A stretch of 12,448 nt of DNA from Rhodospirillaceae bacterium UBA6219. GTDB lineage: Bacteria; Pseudomonadota; Alphaproteobacteria; Rhodospirillales; Magnetospirillaceae. The stretch covers positions 199 through 12,646 of the forward strand of contig DISD01000017.1 in assembly GCA_002435715.1 (NCBI GenBank). Reading direction: 5' to 3'. Positions within the stretch are counted from its first letter, which is position 1; every line of letters starts with the position of its first letter. Of this stretch, positions 6,341 to 12,448 are shown in pieces. A program made the position numbers and the translations under genes. The notes beneath the pieces were generated by a model. That model made no database searches and had not been told where the DNA came from. It saw only the letters and a program-made list of their open reading frames with translations.

Positions 6341-6700
6341 TTATTCCGCCGGCTTGTCGGCCACGTGTTGGTCGTAGGATTCCACCGCCAGGGCACCATA
6401 CATCAAGGACGGCCCACCGCCCATGTAGATCGCCATGCCGATGACTTCCATCAATTCTTCCCGGGTGGTGCCCAGATCGCGGGCGGTGCGGGTGTGGAAG
6501 GTGATGCAGCCGTCGCAACGCGCCGCGATGGCGATGCCCAGTGCCACCAATTCCTTGGTCTTGGCGTCCAGCGCGCCCTCGGCGCAGGCCGCTTTGGCCA
6601 TGGCGGAAAAGCCCTTCATCACGTCCGGGATGCCGCCCCGCACCTGACCGACCAGGGCCGACAAATCCTTGGCCAATTCGGGCCAGTTCTGGGTGCTCAT
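6341..6700 (-). CDS. AhpD-like carboxymuconolactone decarboxylase (CMD) family protein
   Basis: A 119-residue protein of the CMD/AhpD superfamily, small helical proteins that oligomerise. AhpD-type members act as thiol-disulfide oxidoreductases able to regenerate peroxiredoxin AhpC. The redox motif CDGCITFH supplies C62, C65 and H69 (CxxCxxxH), with E50 upstream, matching the AhpD proton-relay layout and unlike true decarboxylases that lack the cysteines. Residues 74-110 (TREELMEVIGMAIYMGGG) are the usual second half. ATG 6700 is preceded by GGAG at 10-nt spacing. No ahpC is next to it. It lies 79 nt upstream of the cytochrome genes and 83 nt downstream of tadA on the same strand. The exact substrate is unknown; peroxide or thiol-redox defence is the family-based guess. 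Confidence 0.9.
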   Translation of the reverse strand: MSTQNWPELAKDLSALVGQVRGGIPDVMKGFSAMAKAACAEGALDAKTKELVALGIAIAARCDGCITFHTRTARDLGTTREELMEVIGMAIYMGGGPSLMYGALAVESYDQHVADKPAE

Positions 6701-6783
6701 GGACTGAAACTCCGTTTTTTGATGCGATGGCGCTAATATGCGGTGAAGAAAACGAAAGAGAAATGCCCAACGCGCATGGGCGC

Positions 6784-7224
6784 TCAGCGTCTTTGCCGGA
6801 AGAAGTCACGCAGGATTTCCGCCGCTTCGGTCTCGGACACCCCGCCCACCACTTCGGGATGGTGGTGGCAGGTGGAGCGCGCGAACACGCGCGCCCCGTG
6901 TTCGACCCCGCCGCCTTTGGGATCGTAGGCCCCGAAATACAGTCGGCGCAACCGCGCATGGGCGATGGCGGCGGCGCACATGGGGCAGGGCTCCAGGGTG
7001 ACGTAGAGATCGCAATCTTCCAGACGCGGTGATTTCAACTGGGCGCTGGCGGCGCGGATCACCTGGATTTCCGCATGCGCGGTGGGATCGGACCTTTCTT
7101 CCACCCGGTTGCCGTCGGCGGCGATCACCGATCCGTCTTTCACCAGGACGGCGCCCACCGGCACCTCGCCGCGGGCAGCGGCGGCCAGGGCTTGTTCCAG
7201 GGCCTGTTTCATGAAGTCGTCCAT
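6784..7224 (-). CDS. tadA: tRNA-specific adenosine deaminase TadA
   Basis: TadA deaminates adenosine 34 of tRNA-Arg(ACG) to inosine, allowing wobble reading of CGN codons; it is normally essential. The 146-residue protein has the zinc-dependent deaminase core: HAE (H50, E52) as metal ligand and proton shuttle, and PCPMC (79-83; C80 and C83) as the other zinc ligands. The N-terminal EVPVGAVLVKDG and the ARLRRLYFGAYDPKGGG stretch are typical TadA features. Length is standard. The start is ATG 7224 (MDDFMKQAL); ATG 7212 is a possible alternative. The open frame runs much further upstream, but that part is antisense to the amidotransferase gene and is not coding. It is divergent from the amidotransferase-rluB-rsmD operon, with tadA near rluB/rsmD being familiar in alphaproteobacteria. 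Confidence 0.96.
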   Translation of the reverse strand: MDDFMKQALEQALAAAARGEVPVGAVLVKDGSVIAADGNRVEERSDPTAHAEIQVIRAASAQLKSPRLEDCDLYVTLEPCPMCAAAIAHARLRRLYFGAYDPKGGGVEHGARVFARSTCHHHPEVVGGVSETEAAEILRDFFRQRR

Positions 7225-7242
7225 GGACCCACATCTAACACA

Positions 7243-7271
7243 TTGCCGCCACGGGCGCAGGGCACTATGAA
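7243..7271 (+). promoter_or_regulatory. Candidate promoter of the amidotransferase-rluB-rsmD operon
   Basis: TTGCCG (7243-7248) and TATGAA (7266-7271) are 17 nt apart, each matching four of six bases of the housekeeping consensus. Transcription would begin near 7278, before the AAAGG ribosome site at 7289-7293. This placement also argues that ATG 7267, inside the -10, is not the start of the gene. Confidence 0.45.
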
Positions 7272-7299
7272 AGGACCCGTGAACAGGCAAAGGCGTTCC

Positions 7300-8016
7300 A
7301 TGCAGCACATTCCCGTCATCGGCATCACCTTGGACAGCGAGGAACCGGGGGGCTATTCCAAGTTCCCGTGGTACGCGCTGCGCCAGAATTATTGCTCGGC
7401 GGTGGCCGATGCCGGCGGTTTGCCGCTGCCCTTGCCGCATCTGCCCGACATGGCCCCTGCCTATTTGGACCGCATCCACGGCCTGATCGTCACCGGTGGC
7501 GCCTTTGACGTCGACCCGGCGCTGTTCGGCGCCGCCACCCGTCATGACACCGTTGTCGTGAAGCGCGAGCGGACCCGTTTCGAATGGGCAATGATCAAGG
7601 GGGCGCTGGACCGCGACCTGCCGATCCTGGGCATTTGCGGCGGCCAGCAATTGCTGAACGTGGTTCTGGGCGGCACGCTGATCCAGCACGTCCCCGACGA
7701 AGTGCCCCATTGCCTGGCCCATGAACAGCCCAATCCGCGCGACCAAGCCGGCCACGACGTCACCATCGTTGCCGAGACCCGCTTGGCCGCCATCACCGGA
7801 ACCTTGCGCGCCCCGGTCAACAGCGCCCATCATCAGGCGGTCAAGGATGTGGCGCCGGGTTGCGTGGTCAATGCGCGGGCCGATGACGGGGTGATCGAAG
7901 GCATCGAGGATCCGTCGCGTAAATTCTGCATCGGCGTGCAATGGCACCCGGAATTCACCATTTCCCCCGCTGATTCAGCGCTTTATCGCGCTTTCATCAA
8001 GGCCTGCATGGTATGA
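7300..8016 (+). CDS. Class I glutamine amidotransferase-like protein, gamma-glutamyl hydrolase (peptidase C26, PuuD-like)
   Basis: A 238-residue cytoplasmic protein of the PuuD/peptidase C26 group, which hydrolyses gamma-glutamyl bonds, for example gamma-glutamyl-GABA in putrescine degradation. The catalytic triad is visible: C113 in the nucleophile elbow GICGGQQLLN, and H216 and E218 in GVQWHPEF. NSAHHQAV (174-181) is also a family hallmark. ATG 7300 was chosen because AAAGG lies 6 nt upstream; ATG 7267 would add 11 residues but falls in the predicted -10. The stop overlaps the rluB start as ATGA, so the two are translationally coupled. No putrescine genes are nearby, and the neighbours are RNA-modification genes, so the substrate is uncertain. 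Confidence 0.9.
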   Translation: MQHIPVIGITLDSEEPGGYSKFPWYALRQNYCSAVADAGGLPLPLPHLPDMAPAYLDRIHGLIVTGGAFDVDPALFGAATRHDTVVVKRERTRFEWAMIKGALDRDLPILGICGGQQLLNVVLGGTLIQHVPDEVPHCLAHEQPNPRDQAGHDVTIVAETRLAAITGTLRAPVNSAHHQAVKDVAPGCVVNARADDGVIEGIEDPSRKFCIGVQWHPEFTISPADSALYRAFIKACMV

Positions 8017-8855
8017 GCGAAGACCAAGACAAGACACCCGACGACAAGGAACGCATCGCCAAGCGTCTGGCCCGCGCCGGCATCTGCTCGCGCCGCGACG
8101 CCGAAAAGATGATCGCCGACGGCCGGGTGGCGGTGAACGGCAAGAAACTGGACACCCCGGCTTTCCTGGTCGGTGCCGGTGACCGCATCGTCGTCGACGG
8201 CCAGTTGATCCCCGAAGCGGAAAAGGCCCGGGTCTGGCGCTATCACAAGCCGGCCGGTCTGGTCACCACCCACCGCGACCCCCAGGGCCGCCCGACGGTA
8301 TTCGAAAAGCTGCCCGAATCCATGCCCCGCGTCATCTCGGTCGGCCGACTGGATTTGAATTCCGAAGGCCTGCTGCTGCTGACCAATGACGGCGAGCTGG
8401 CGCGGTCCCTGGAACTGCCGGCCGCCGGCTGGGTGCGGCGCTATCGCGTGCGCGTCCACGGCCAGATCGACCCGGAAACCCTGGTGCCGCTGGAAAAGGG
8501 CGTGGTCATCGACGGGGTCAAATACGGTTCCATCAAGGCCATCCTGGATCGTCAGCAAGGCTCGAACGCCTGGTTGACCATCAGCCTGAAGGAAGGCAAG
8601 AACCGCGAAATCCGCCGGGTGATGGAACATCTGGGCTGGCCGGTCAGCCGCCTGATCCGCGTCTCTTATGGCCCGTTCCAGCTGGGCAGCCTGCCGGAAG
8701 GCGGCGTCGAGGAAGTCCCCGCCAAGATCGTCAAGGACCAGTTGGGCGGCAACAAGCAAGACGGCGGCGGCTGGGCCAAGACCGCCGAGGACGAGCACCC
8801 CAAGCTGCCGCACAAGAAACCCGCCGGGAACAAAGATGCGAATCGTCGGCGGTAA
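8013..8855 (+). CDS. rluB: 23S rRNA pseudouridine synthase, RluB/RsuA family
   Basis: This 280-residue enzyme of the RsuA/RluB/E/F family converts a specific uridine in rRNA to pseudouridine; RluB acts at 23S U2605 (E. coli numbering). An S4 RNA-binding domain spans about 13-60 (IAKRLARAGICSRRDAEKMI). The catalytic domain has the signature GRLDLNSEGLLLLTNDG, with nucleophile D114, and the GKNREIRRVMEHLGWPVSRL stretch. The C-terminal tail (about 240-280) is Lys/Gly/Asn-rich and probably disordered, common in alphaproteobacterial RluB. It starts inside the preceding stop (ATGA) and overlaps rsmD by 20 nt, so the three genes form one operon. The family is certain; the exact target (RluB versus RluE/RluF or RsuA) rests on the rsmD neighbourhood and overall resemblance. 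Confidence 0.92.
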   Translation: MSEDQDKTPDDKERIAKRLARAGICSRRDAEKMIADGRVAVNGKKLDTPAFLVGAGDRIVVDGQLIPEAEKARVWRYHKPAGLVTTHRDPQGRPTVFEKLPESMPRVISVGRLDLNSEGLLLLTNDGELARSLELPAAGWVRRYRVRVHGQIDPETLVPLEKGVVIDGVKYGSIKAILDRQQGSNAWLTISLKEGKNREIRRVMEHLGWPVSRLIRVSYGPFQLGSLPEGGVEEVPAKIVKDQLGGNKQDGGGWAKTAEDEHPKLPHKKPAGNKDANRRR

Positions 8856-9381
8856 GCATAAGGGGCGGGCGCTGAAGGCGCCTGACGGCCGCGTCGCCCG
8901 CCCCACTGCCGACCGTGCCCGTGAATCGCTGTTCAACATCCTGGCCCATAGCGAATGGGTGGATTTGGACGGCGCCCATGTGGTCGATTGCTTCGCCGGT
9001 TCGGGCGGCCTGGGCCTGGAAGCCCTGTCACGGGGCGCCGCCTCGGTCTGCTTCGTGGAAAACCATCCGTCGTCCCTGGCCGCCATCCGCACCAATCTGG
9101 ATTTGTTGAAGGAACGGGCCGACATCATCCGGGCCGACGCCACCCGCTTGCCGCCAGCGAAAACCCAATGTGACCTGGCTTTGGTGGACGCCCCTTACGA
9201 CAAGAACCTGTCGGCGCCCTGCGTCGCCGCCCTGGCAGCAGGGAACTGGCTGAAAGACGGCGCCTTGGTGGTGGTGGAAGTGGCGGCGAAGGAAGACTTC
9301 ACCCCGCCGGCCGGCTTCGAGGCGGTGGACAACCGCATCTATGGCGCGGCAAAGTTGATTTTCTTGGTCTATCGCGCTTGA
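8836..9381 (+). CDS. rsmD: 16S rRNA (guanine966-N2)-methyltransferase RsmD
   Basis: RsmD methylates G966 of 16S rRNA in the assembled 30S subunit, using SAM. The 181-residue protein has the expected opening MRIVGGKHKGR, the RPTADRARESLFNIL stretch (23-36), SAM motif I VDCFAGSGGLGLEALSRGA (50-68), acidic E75 of motif II and D101 of motif III. The catalytic motif normally written DPP(F/Y) reads DAPY at 118-121, so the second position is alanine. Length is normal. ATG 8836 lies within the last codons of rluB (20-nt overlap), with GGGAA as a weak ribosome site, which points to coupling. No terminator follows, so read-through into the Bax-inhibitor gene 65 nt on is possible. Confidence 0.93.
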   Translation: MRIVGGKHKGRALKAPDGRVARPTADRARESLFNILAHSEWVDLDGAHVVDCFAGSGGLGLEALSRGAASVCFVENHPSSLAAIRTNLDLLKERADIIRADATRLPPAKTQCDLALVDAPYDKNLSAPCVAALAAGNWLKDGALVVVEVAAKEDFTPPAGFEAVDNRIYGAAKLIFLVYRA

Positions 9382-9405
9382 TTCGGTGTTCGACCGCGCC
9401 ATATT
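9378..9405 (+). promoter_or_regulatory. Weak candidate promoter for the Bax-inhibitor-1 gene
   Basis: TTGATT (9378-9383, overlapping the rsmD stop) and CATATT (9400-9405) are separated by 16 nt; each matches four of six consensus bases. It would give a leader of about 35 nt. Read-through from rsmD is the alternative. Confidence 0.27.
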
Positions 9406-9446
9406 GGCCGCAACGTGTATTTTTCCCCTAGCCACGAGGTAGGACA

Positions 9447-10166
9447 ATGGCCTTCGGTTCCGATCGTAAATACATGACGTCCGCGCAGGCAGACGCCGCG
9501 CAGATCGACGTCGGCCTGCGCCAGTACATGCTGCGGGTCTACAATTACATGGCCGGCGCCTTGGCGCTGACCGGTCTGGTGGCCTTTTTGGTCGCGTCCA
9601 GCCCGGCCGCCGTGCAGCTGATCTTCGGCACCCCGTTGAAGTGGGTGGTCATGCTGGCCCCCTTGGGTCTGGTGTTCTTCCTGGGCATGCGTATCCATGC
9701 CATGAAGGCGTCCACCGCCCAGACCCTGTTCTGGGTCTACGCCGCGCTGATGGGGGCCTCGCTGGCCTCGATCTTCCTGGTGTTCACCGGCGCTTCGGTG
9801 GCCCGTACCTTCTTCGTCACCGCCGCCGCCTTCGCCGGCCTGTCGCTGTATGGCTACACCACCAAGCGCGACCTGTCGGCTTTCGGCAGCTTCCTGGTGA
9901 TGGGCCTGATCGGCCTGATCATCGCGTCGCTGGTCAACATCTTCCTGGCCAGCTCGATGCTGCAATTCGTCATCTCGGCCGCCGGCGTGTTGATCTTCGC
10001 CGGTCTGACCGCCTATGACACCCAGCGCATCAAGGAAATGTACTGGGACATGGACGATGGCGAGACCGCCAGCAAGAAGGCGGTGTTCGGCGCCCTGTCG
10101 CTGTACATGGACTTCATCAACCTGTTCATGTTCCTGCTGCAGTTCCTGGGCGTCCGCCGCGACTAA
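9447..10166 (+). CDS. Bax inhibitor-1 / YccA-YbhL family membrane protein
   Basis: A 239-residue integral membrane protein of the BI-1 (TMBIM) family. Bacterial relatives include YbhL, YccA (an FtsH modulator) and B. subtilis YetJ, a pH-sensitive calcium leak channel. Seven hydrophobic segments can be seen, at about 34-51, 63-81, 92-113, 118-136, 146-167, 171-190 and 213-234. The family hallmarks AYDTQRIKEMY (189-199) and GALSLYMDFINLFMFLL (215-231) are intact, including D191 and D222, which may correspond to the aspartate pair of YetJ's pore. The N-terminal 30 residues are cytoplasmic-looking. ATG 9447 has GAGG at 9436-9439, 7 nt upstream. It ends 20 nt before a strong terminator. Transport function is inferred from the family only. 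Confidence 0.93.
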   Translation: MAFGSDRKYMTSAQADAAQIDVGLRQYMLRVYNYMAGALALTGLVAFLVASSPAAVQLIFGTPLKWVVMLAPLGLVFFLGMRIHAMKASTAQTLFWVYAALMGASLASIFLVFTGASVARTFFVTAAAFAGLSLYGYTTKRDLSAFGSFLVMGLIGLIIASLVNIFLASSMLQFVISAAGVLIFAGLTAYDTQRIKEMYWDMDDGETASKKAVFGALSLYMDFINLFMFLLQFLGVRRD

Positions 10167-10186
10167 GCGACACCCGCTCGACAAAG

Positions 10187-10220
10187 AACCCCGTCGGATC
10201 GCTCCGGCGGGGTTTTTTAT
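10187..10220 (+). terminator. Rho-independent terminator after the Bax-inhibitor-1 gene
   Basis: An 11-bp stem (10187-10197 with 10204-10214, one G-U pair) encloses the 6-nt loop ATCGCT and runs into a six-T tract at 10213-10218. On the - strand the stem is followed by TTCTTTG, a weaker U-run, so it may also help end the nth transcript, whose stop is at 10239. Confidence 0.9.
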
Positions 10221-10238
10221 TGGGTTTGAAGGGGAGGT

Positions 10239-10904
10239 TTAGATGGTCTTGGCGTCGAACAGGCACAGATCGCGGATACAACAGCGCTGGCATTCCGGCT
10301 TTCGCGCCTTGCACACGTAACGCCCGTGCAGGATCAGGAAATGGTGGGCGTCGCGGCCCCAGCGTTTTGGCGTGATCCTCAACAACCCTTCCTCGACTTC
10401 CAGCACCGTCTTGCCGGGGGCCAGACCGGTGCGGTTACCCAGACGGAAACAATGGGTGTCGACGGCAATCGTGTGATGGCCGAAAGCGATGTTCAGCACC
10501 ACGTTGGCGGTCTTGCGACCCACCCCGGGAAGCGCCTCAAGCGCGGCGCGGTCGTCGGGCACCTGTCCACCATGCTGTGCCAGCAGAATACGCGAAAGCG
10601 CGATGACGTTCTTGGCCTTGGTCTTGTAAAGACCGATGGTGCGGATGGCCTGGGCCAGCTTTTCCTCGCCCAGTTCCACCATGGCCGCCGGGTCGCGCAC
10701 ACTGGCGAACAATGGTCCTGTCGCCTTGTTCACCCCCAGATCGGTGGCCTGGGCCGACAGCACCACCGCCACCAACAGCGTATAGGCGTTGACGTATTCC
10801 AGGTCGCTTTTCGGATTGGGACGTTCGGCGGCGATGCGGGCGTAAAGCTGGTCGGCCTGGGCGGCACTCAGGGTTTTCGGCTTCTTGGTCTTGCGGGTGG
10901 TCAT
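10239..10904 (-). CDS. nth: Endonuclease III (DNA glycosylase/AP lyase)
   Basis: Nth removes oxidised pyrimidines and nicks abasic sites in base-excision repair. The 221-residue protein has the helix-hairpin-helix LEALPGVGRKTANVVL (122-137) with catalytic lysine K131, and catalytic aspartate D149 in AVDTHCFRLGNR. The C-terminal [4Fe-4S] loop is C198-x6-C205-x2-C208-x5-C214, exactly the family spacing. An additional C209 lies beside the third ligand. Length is typical of the family. ATG 10904 lies 3 nt after the stop of the DUF1848 gene and has no strong ribosome site of its own (TAGGCC before ATG), so it probably depends on translation of the upstream gene. The transcript runs toward the bidirectional-looking stem at 10187-10214. 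Confidence 0.96.
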   Translation of the reverse strand: MTTRKTKKPKTLSAAQADQLYARIAAERPNPKSDLEYVNAYTLLVAVVLSAQATDLGVNKATGPLFASVRDPAAMVELGEEKLAQAIRTIGLYKTKAKNVIALSRILLAQHGGQVPDDRAALEALPGVGRKTANVVLNIAFGHHTIAVDTHCFRLGNRTGLAPGKTVLEVEEGLLRITPKRWGRDAHHFLILHGRYVCKARKPECQRCCIRDLCLFDAKTI

Positions 10905-10907
10905 GGC

Positions 10908-11819
10908 CTATACCAACAGGGTCTCGATCTCGGGGCGGCGCAACGGGGTGAACAGGAACTCGCCTTCGGGATCATGCCCGCCATAGCGCCGTTTCGCCAG
11001 GGTCCGACTGCCCACCGCATAGCAATAGGCGCAGCCATGGGGACAGGAATCATAGGCGCCGATATCGCGGCTTTCATGACACCGGCAATCGGGGCGGTTG
11101 CCCTTGGTCTTCGACGCGATGACCCGTGGCAGACCCCAATGGCCGGCCACGTCTTCCAATCGCCTGGCGTCGACGCAGGCCGCCAGCGGCAACCCCACAT
11201 GCTGGCTGCAAGAGGTCAGGCGAATGTCGCATTCACCGGCCAAGATCGCCAAATGCTGGGCCAAGCGTTGCTTTTCCGGCCAGTCGGGATCGGTCCAGGT
11301 GAAGTTTTCCGCCCGCGCCGCCGCATCCATGTTCCTGGCGGTTTTCTTGTAGATGGTGGCGAAGGACAGCACGCATTCGTCCACCAATCCGGCCAAGGCC
11401 TGGGCCAGACGGCCGAAATTTTCGAGATGAAAGGAAGCCGGGGTCAGGCTGGAAAAAACCACCGGATCATAGCGCCAAACCACCGAGCGCGGCCCGTATT
11501 CAGCCACCAAACGACTGATTTCCGCCACCGCGCTATTCGTGTCGATAACCGAACGGTCCAACGCACGGGGATAGCCCAGCATTGTATGGCTGATGACGAA
11601 AGGAATTTCCGCCGCGCGCACCAAGGCCAAGGCATCCCTGAACGGCGCCGCGTTGCGGGTCCAAAAGACGAAGCCGTCGACCTTTTCAGCCAAGGACACC
11701 ACCGTGTCCGGTCCACCATAGGGATTGGCGACACGGGCAAAGCCAGCGCGAAAGCGGTTTTCGAACCACTTGGCGTAAAAAGCGGGGATATCGGTGCGAT
11801 AACTGGCCGAGATGATCAT
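10908..11819 (-). CDS. DUF1848 family protein with C-terminal radical-SAM-like cysteine cluster
   Basis: A 303-residue protein of unknown function, recognised as DUF1848 by its start MIISASYRTDIPAFYAKWF, the DGFVFWTRNA stretch (48-57), WRYDPVVFSS (115-124) and the C-terminal CxC...CPHGCAYCY. That end holds C245, C247, C259, C263 and C266; the last three form C-x3-C-x2-C, the spacing that binds a [4Fe-4S] cluster in radical SAM enzymes. The family description notes this similarity, although in radical SAM enzymes the motif is near the N-terminus. Three further cysteines (C197, C204, C215) precede it. The start ATG 11819 was chosen because family members begin MIISAS; the frame runs on upstream into dnaK antisense, which is not coding. 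It lies 3 nt upstream of nth, so co-transcription is very likely. Confidence 0.88.
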   Translation of the reverse strand: MIISASYRTDIPAFYAKWFENRFRAGFARVANPYGGPDTVVSLAEKVDGFVFWTRNAAPFRDALALVRAAEIPFVISHTMLGYPRALDRSVIDTNSAVAEISRLVAEYGPRSVVWRYDPVVFSSLTPASFHLENFGRLAQALAGLVDECVLSFATIYKKTARNMDAAARAENFTWTDPDWPEKQRLAQHLAILAGECDIRLTSCSQHVGLPLAACVDARRLEDVAGHWGLPRVIASKTKGNRPDCRCHESRDIGAYDSCPHGCAYCYAVGSRTLAKRRYGGHDPEGEFLFTPLRRPEIETLLV

Positions 11820-11829
11820 GATTGCCGTG

Positions 11830-11857
11830 TTGCGGTCTGCCAACTCCACCCTATATA
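11830..11857 (+). promoter_or_regulatory. Candidate dnaK promoter (sigma-70 or RpoH type)
   Basis: GTTGCGG (TTGCGG 11830-11835) and CCTATATAA (TATATA 11852-11857) are separated by 16 nt. CCTATAT resembles the -10 of alphaproteobacterial heat-shock sigma (RpoH) promoters, and the GTTG before it is a partial -35. It would leave a leader of about 100 nt. No CIRCE element (TTAGCACTC-N9-GAGTGCTAA) is visible in 11820-11966. Confidence 0.35.
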
Positions 11858-11868
11858 ACCCGGCGTAG

Positions 11869-11919
11869 GGCGCGTGTGCGCCTTCCGGATTATCATAGGG
11901 GGTTCCGGCGGTTGCCGCC
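11869..11919 (+). promoter_or_regulatory. Two small hairpins in the dnaK leader / divergent spacer
   Basis: GGCGC-GTGT-GCGCC (11869-11882) and GGCGG-TTG-CCGCC (11907-11919) are perfect 5-bp hairpins. If dnaK is transcribed from near 11864, both would lie in its leader RNA; they also lie in the leader of the DUF1848 transcript. Neither has a U-run. A role is not shown. Confidence 0.3.
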
Positions 11920-11922
11920 CTG

Positions 11923-11950
11923 ATTATAAGGGACCACCGGAGCCGGCCAA
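11923..11950 (-). promoter_or_regulatory. Candidate promoter of the DUF1848-nth operon
   Basis: On the - strand, TTGGCC (11950-11945) and a consensus TATAAT (11928-11923) are 16 nt apart. This would start transcription near 11916 with a leader of about 97 nt to the ATG at 11819. It overlaps the dnaK side of the spacer, so the two divergent transcripts could interfere. Confidence 0.4.
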
Positions 11951-11966
11951 TACAAATGAGGACGAC

Positions 11967-12448
<482 letters not shown>

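Noticed and set aside
6765..6781. Hairpin GCCCA...TGGGC after tadA as a terminator
   Set aside because: Only a 5-bp stem followed by a broken T/C tract. Too weak to claim as a terminator between tadA and the AhpD-like gene.
7225..7947. Upstream extension of the tadA frame that would make a 387-residue fusion protein
   Set aside because: The extra part is antisense to the amidotransferase gene and has no domain. TadA is complete from MDDFMKQ.
7983..9143. 386-codon open frame on - opposite rluB and rsmD
   Set aside because: Covers two confidently identified + strand genes, and its translation is Asp/Gly/Gln-rich without motifs.
9369..10184. 271-codon open frame on - opposite the Bax-inhibitor gene
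   Set aside because: Extremely His/Gln/Gly/Asp-rich translation, the usual antisense pattern of a hydrophobic membrane protein gene.
10326..11858. 510-codon open frame on + opposite nth and DUF1848
   Set aside because: No recognisable domain and a low-complexity composition. It spans two real - strand genes and their junction, so it is a GC-rich shadow.
11820..11966. CIRCE or classic HrcA site upstream of dnaK
   Set aside because: I looked for TTAGCACTC and its inverted copy and found neither.

Overview
This is a chromosomal stretch of a GC-rich (roughly 60-65% by eye) Gram-negative bacterium. Gene content fits an alphaproteobacterium, most likely of the Rhodospirillales (Magnetospirillum-like). 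The reasons are the style of the DnaK, RsmD and RutE-type proteins, a bacteriohemerythrin, small c-type cytochromes, and tadA close to rluB-rsmD. The genus is inference; no rRNA or other marker is present. Both edges cut genes: acnB on the left and dnaK on the right.

Layout, left to right. (1) The 3' end of acnB (TCA cycle, +) closes with a perfect 15-bp-stem terminator and converges on a bacteriohemerythrin gene (-). (2) A short divergent region leads to a YdjM-type membrane metal-dependent hydrolase (+). Its stop codon interlocks with that of a convergent RutE/HadB-type nitroreductase (-). (3) A secreted NodB-like polysaccharide deacetylase (+), with one altered metal-site residue, converges on a same-strand block (-). 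Read in the direction of transcription, this block is tadA, an AhpD-like carboxymuconolactone decarboxylase family protein, a monoheme cytochrome c, a tandem-duplicated diheme cytochrome c, and a large J-domain/zinc-ribbon/SH3b membrane protein. (4) Divergent from tadA is a tightly packed + strand operon: a class I glutamine amidotransferase-like hydrolase, rluB and rsmD, linked by ATGA and 20-nt overlaps. It is followed by a Bax-inhibitor-1 (YccA/YbhL type) membrane protein that ends in a strong terminator. (5) On the - strand, a DUF1848 protein with a C-terminal radical-SAM-like cysteine cluster lies 3 nt upstream of nth (endonuclease III). (6) dnaK starts divergently from DUF1848 across a 147-nt regulatory region.

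Working together: tadA, rluB and rsmD all modify tRNA or rRNA and flank the amidotransferase gene. The two cytochromes overlap at GTGA and are probably translated together as an electron-transfer pair. DUF1848 and nth look co-transcribed, which suggests but does not prove a DNA-related role for DUF1848.

The window is mostly ordinary housekeeping chromosome. I see no mobile element, CRISPR array, tRNA, rRNA or phage gene. No intergenic gap exceeds 150 nt. I do not see a clearly new multi-gene system. The items most worth following are the duplicated diheme cytochrome and its operon, the J-domain/SH3b protein, and the DUF1848-nth pair.
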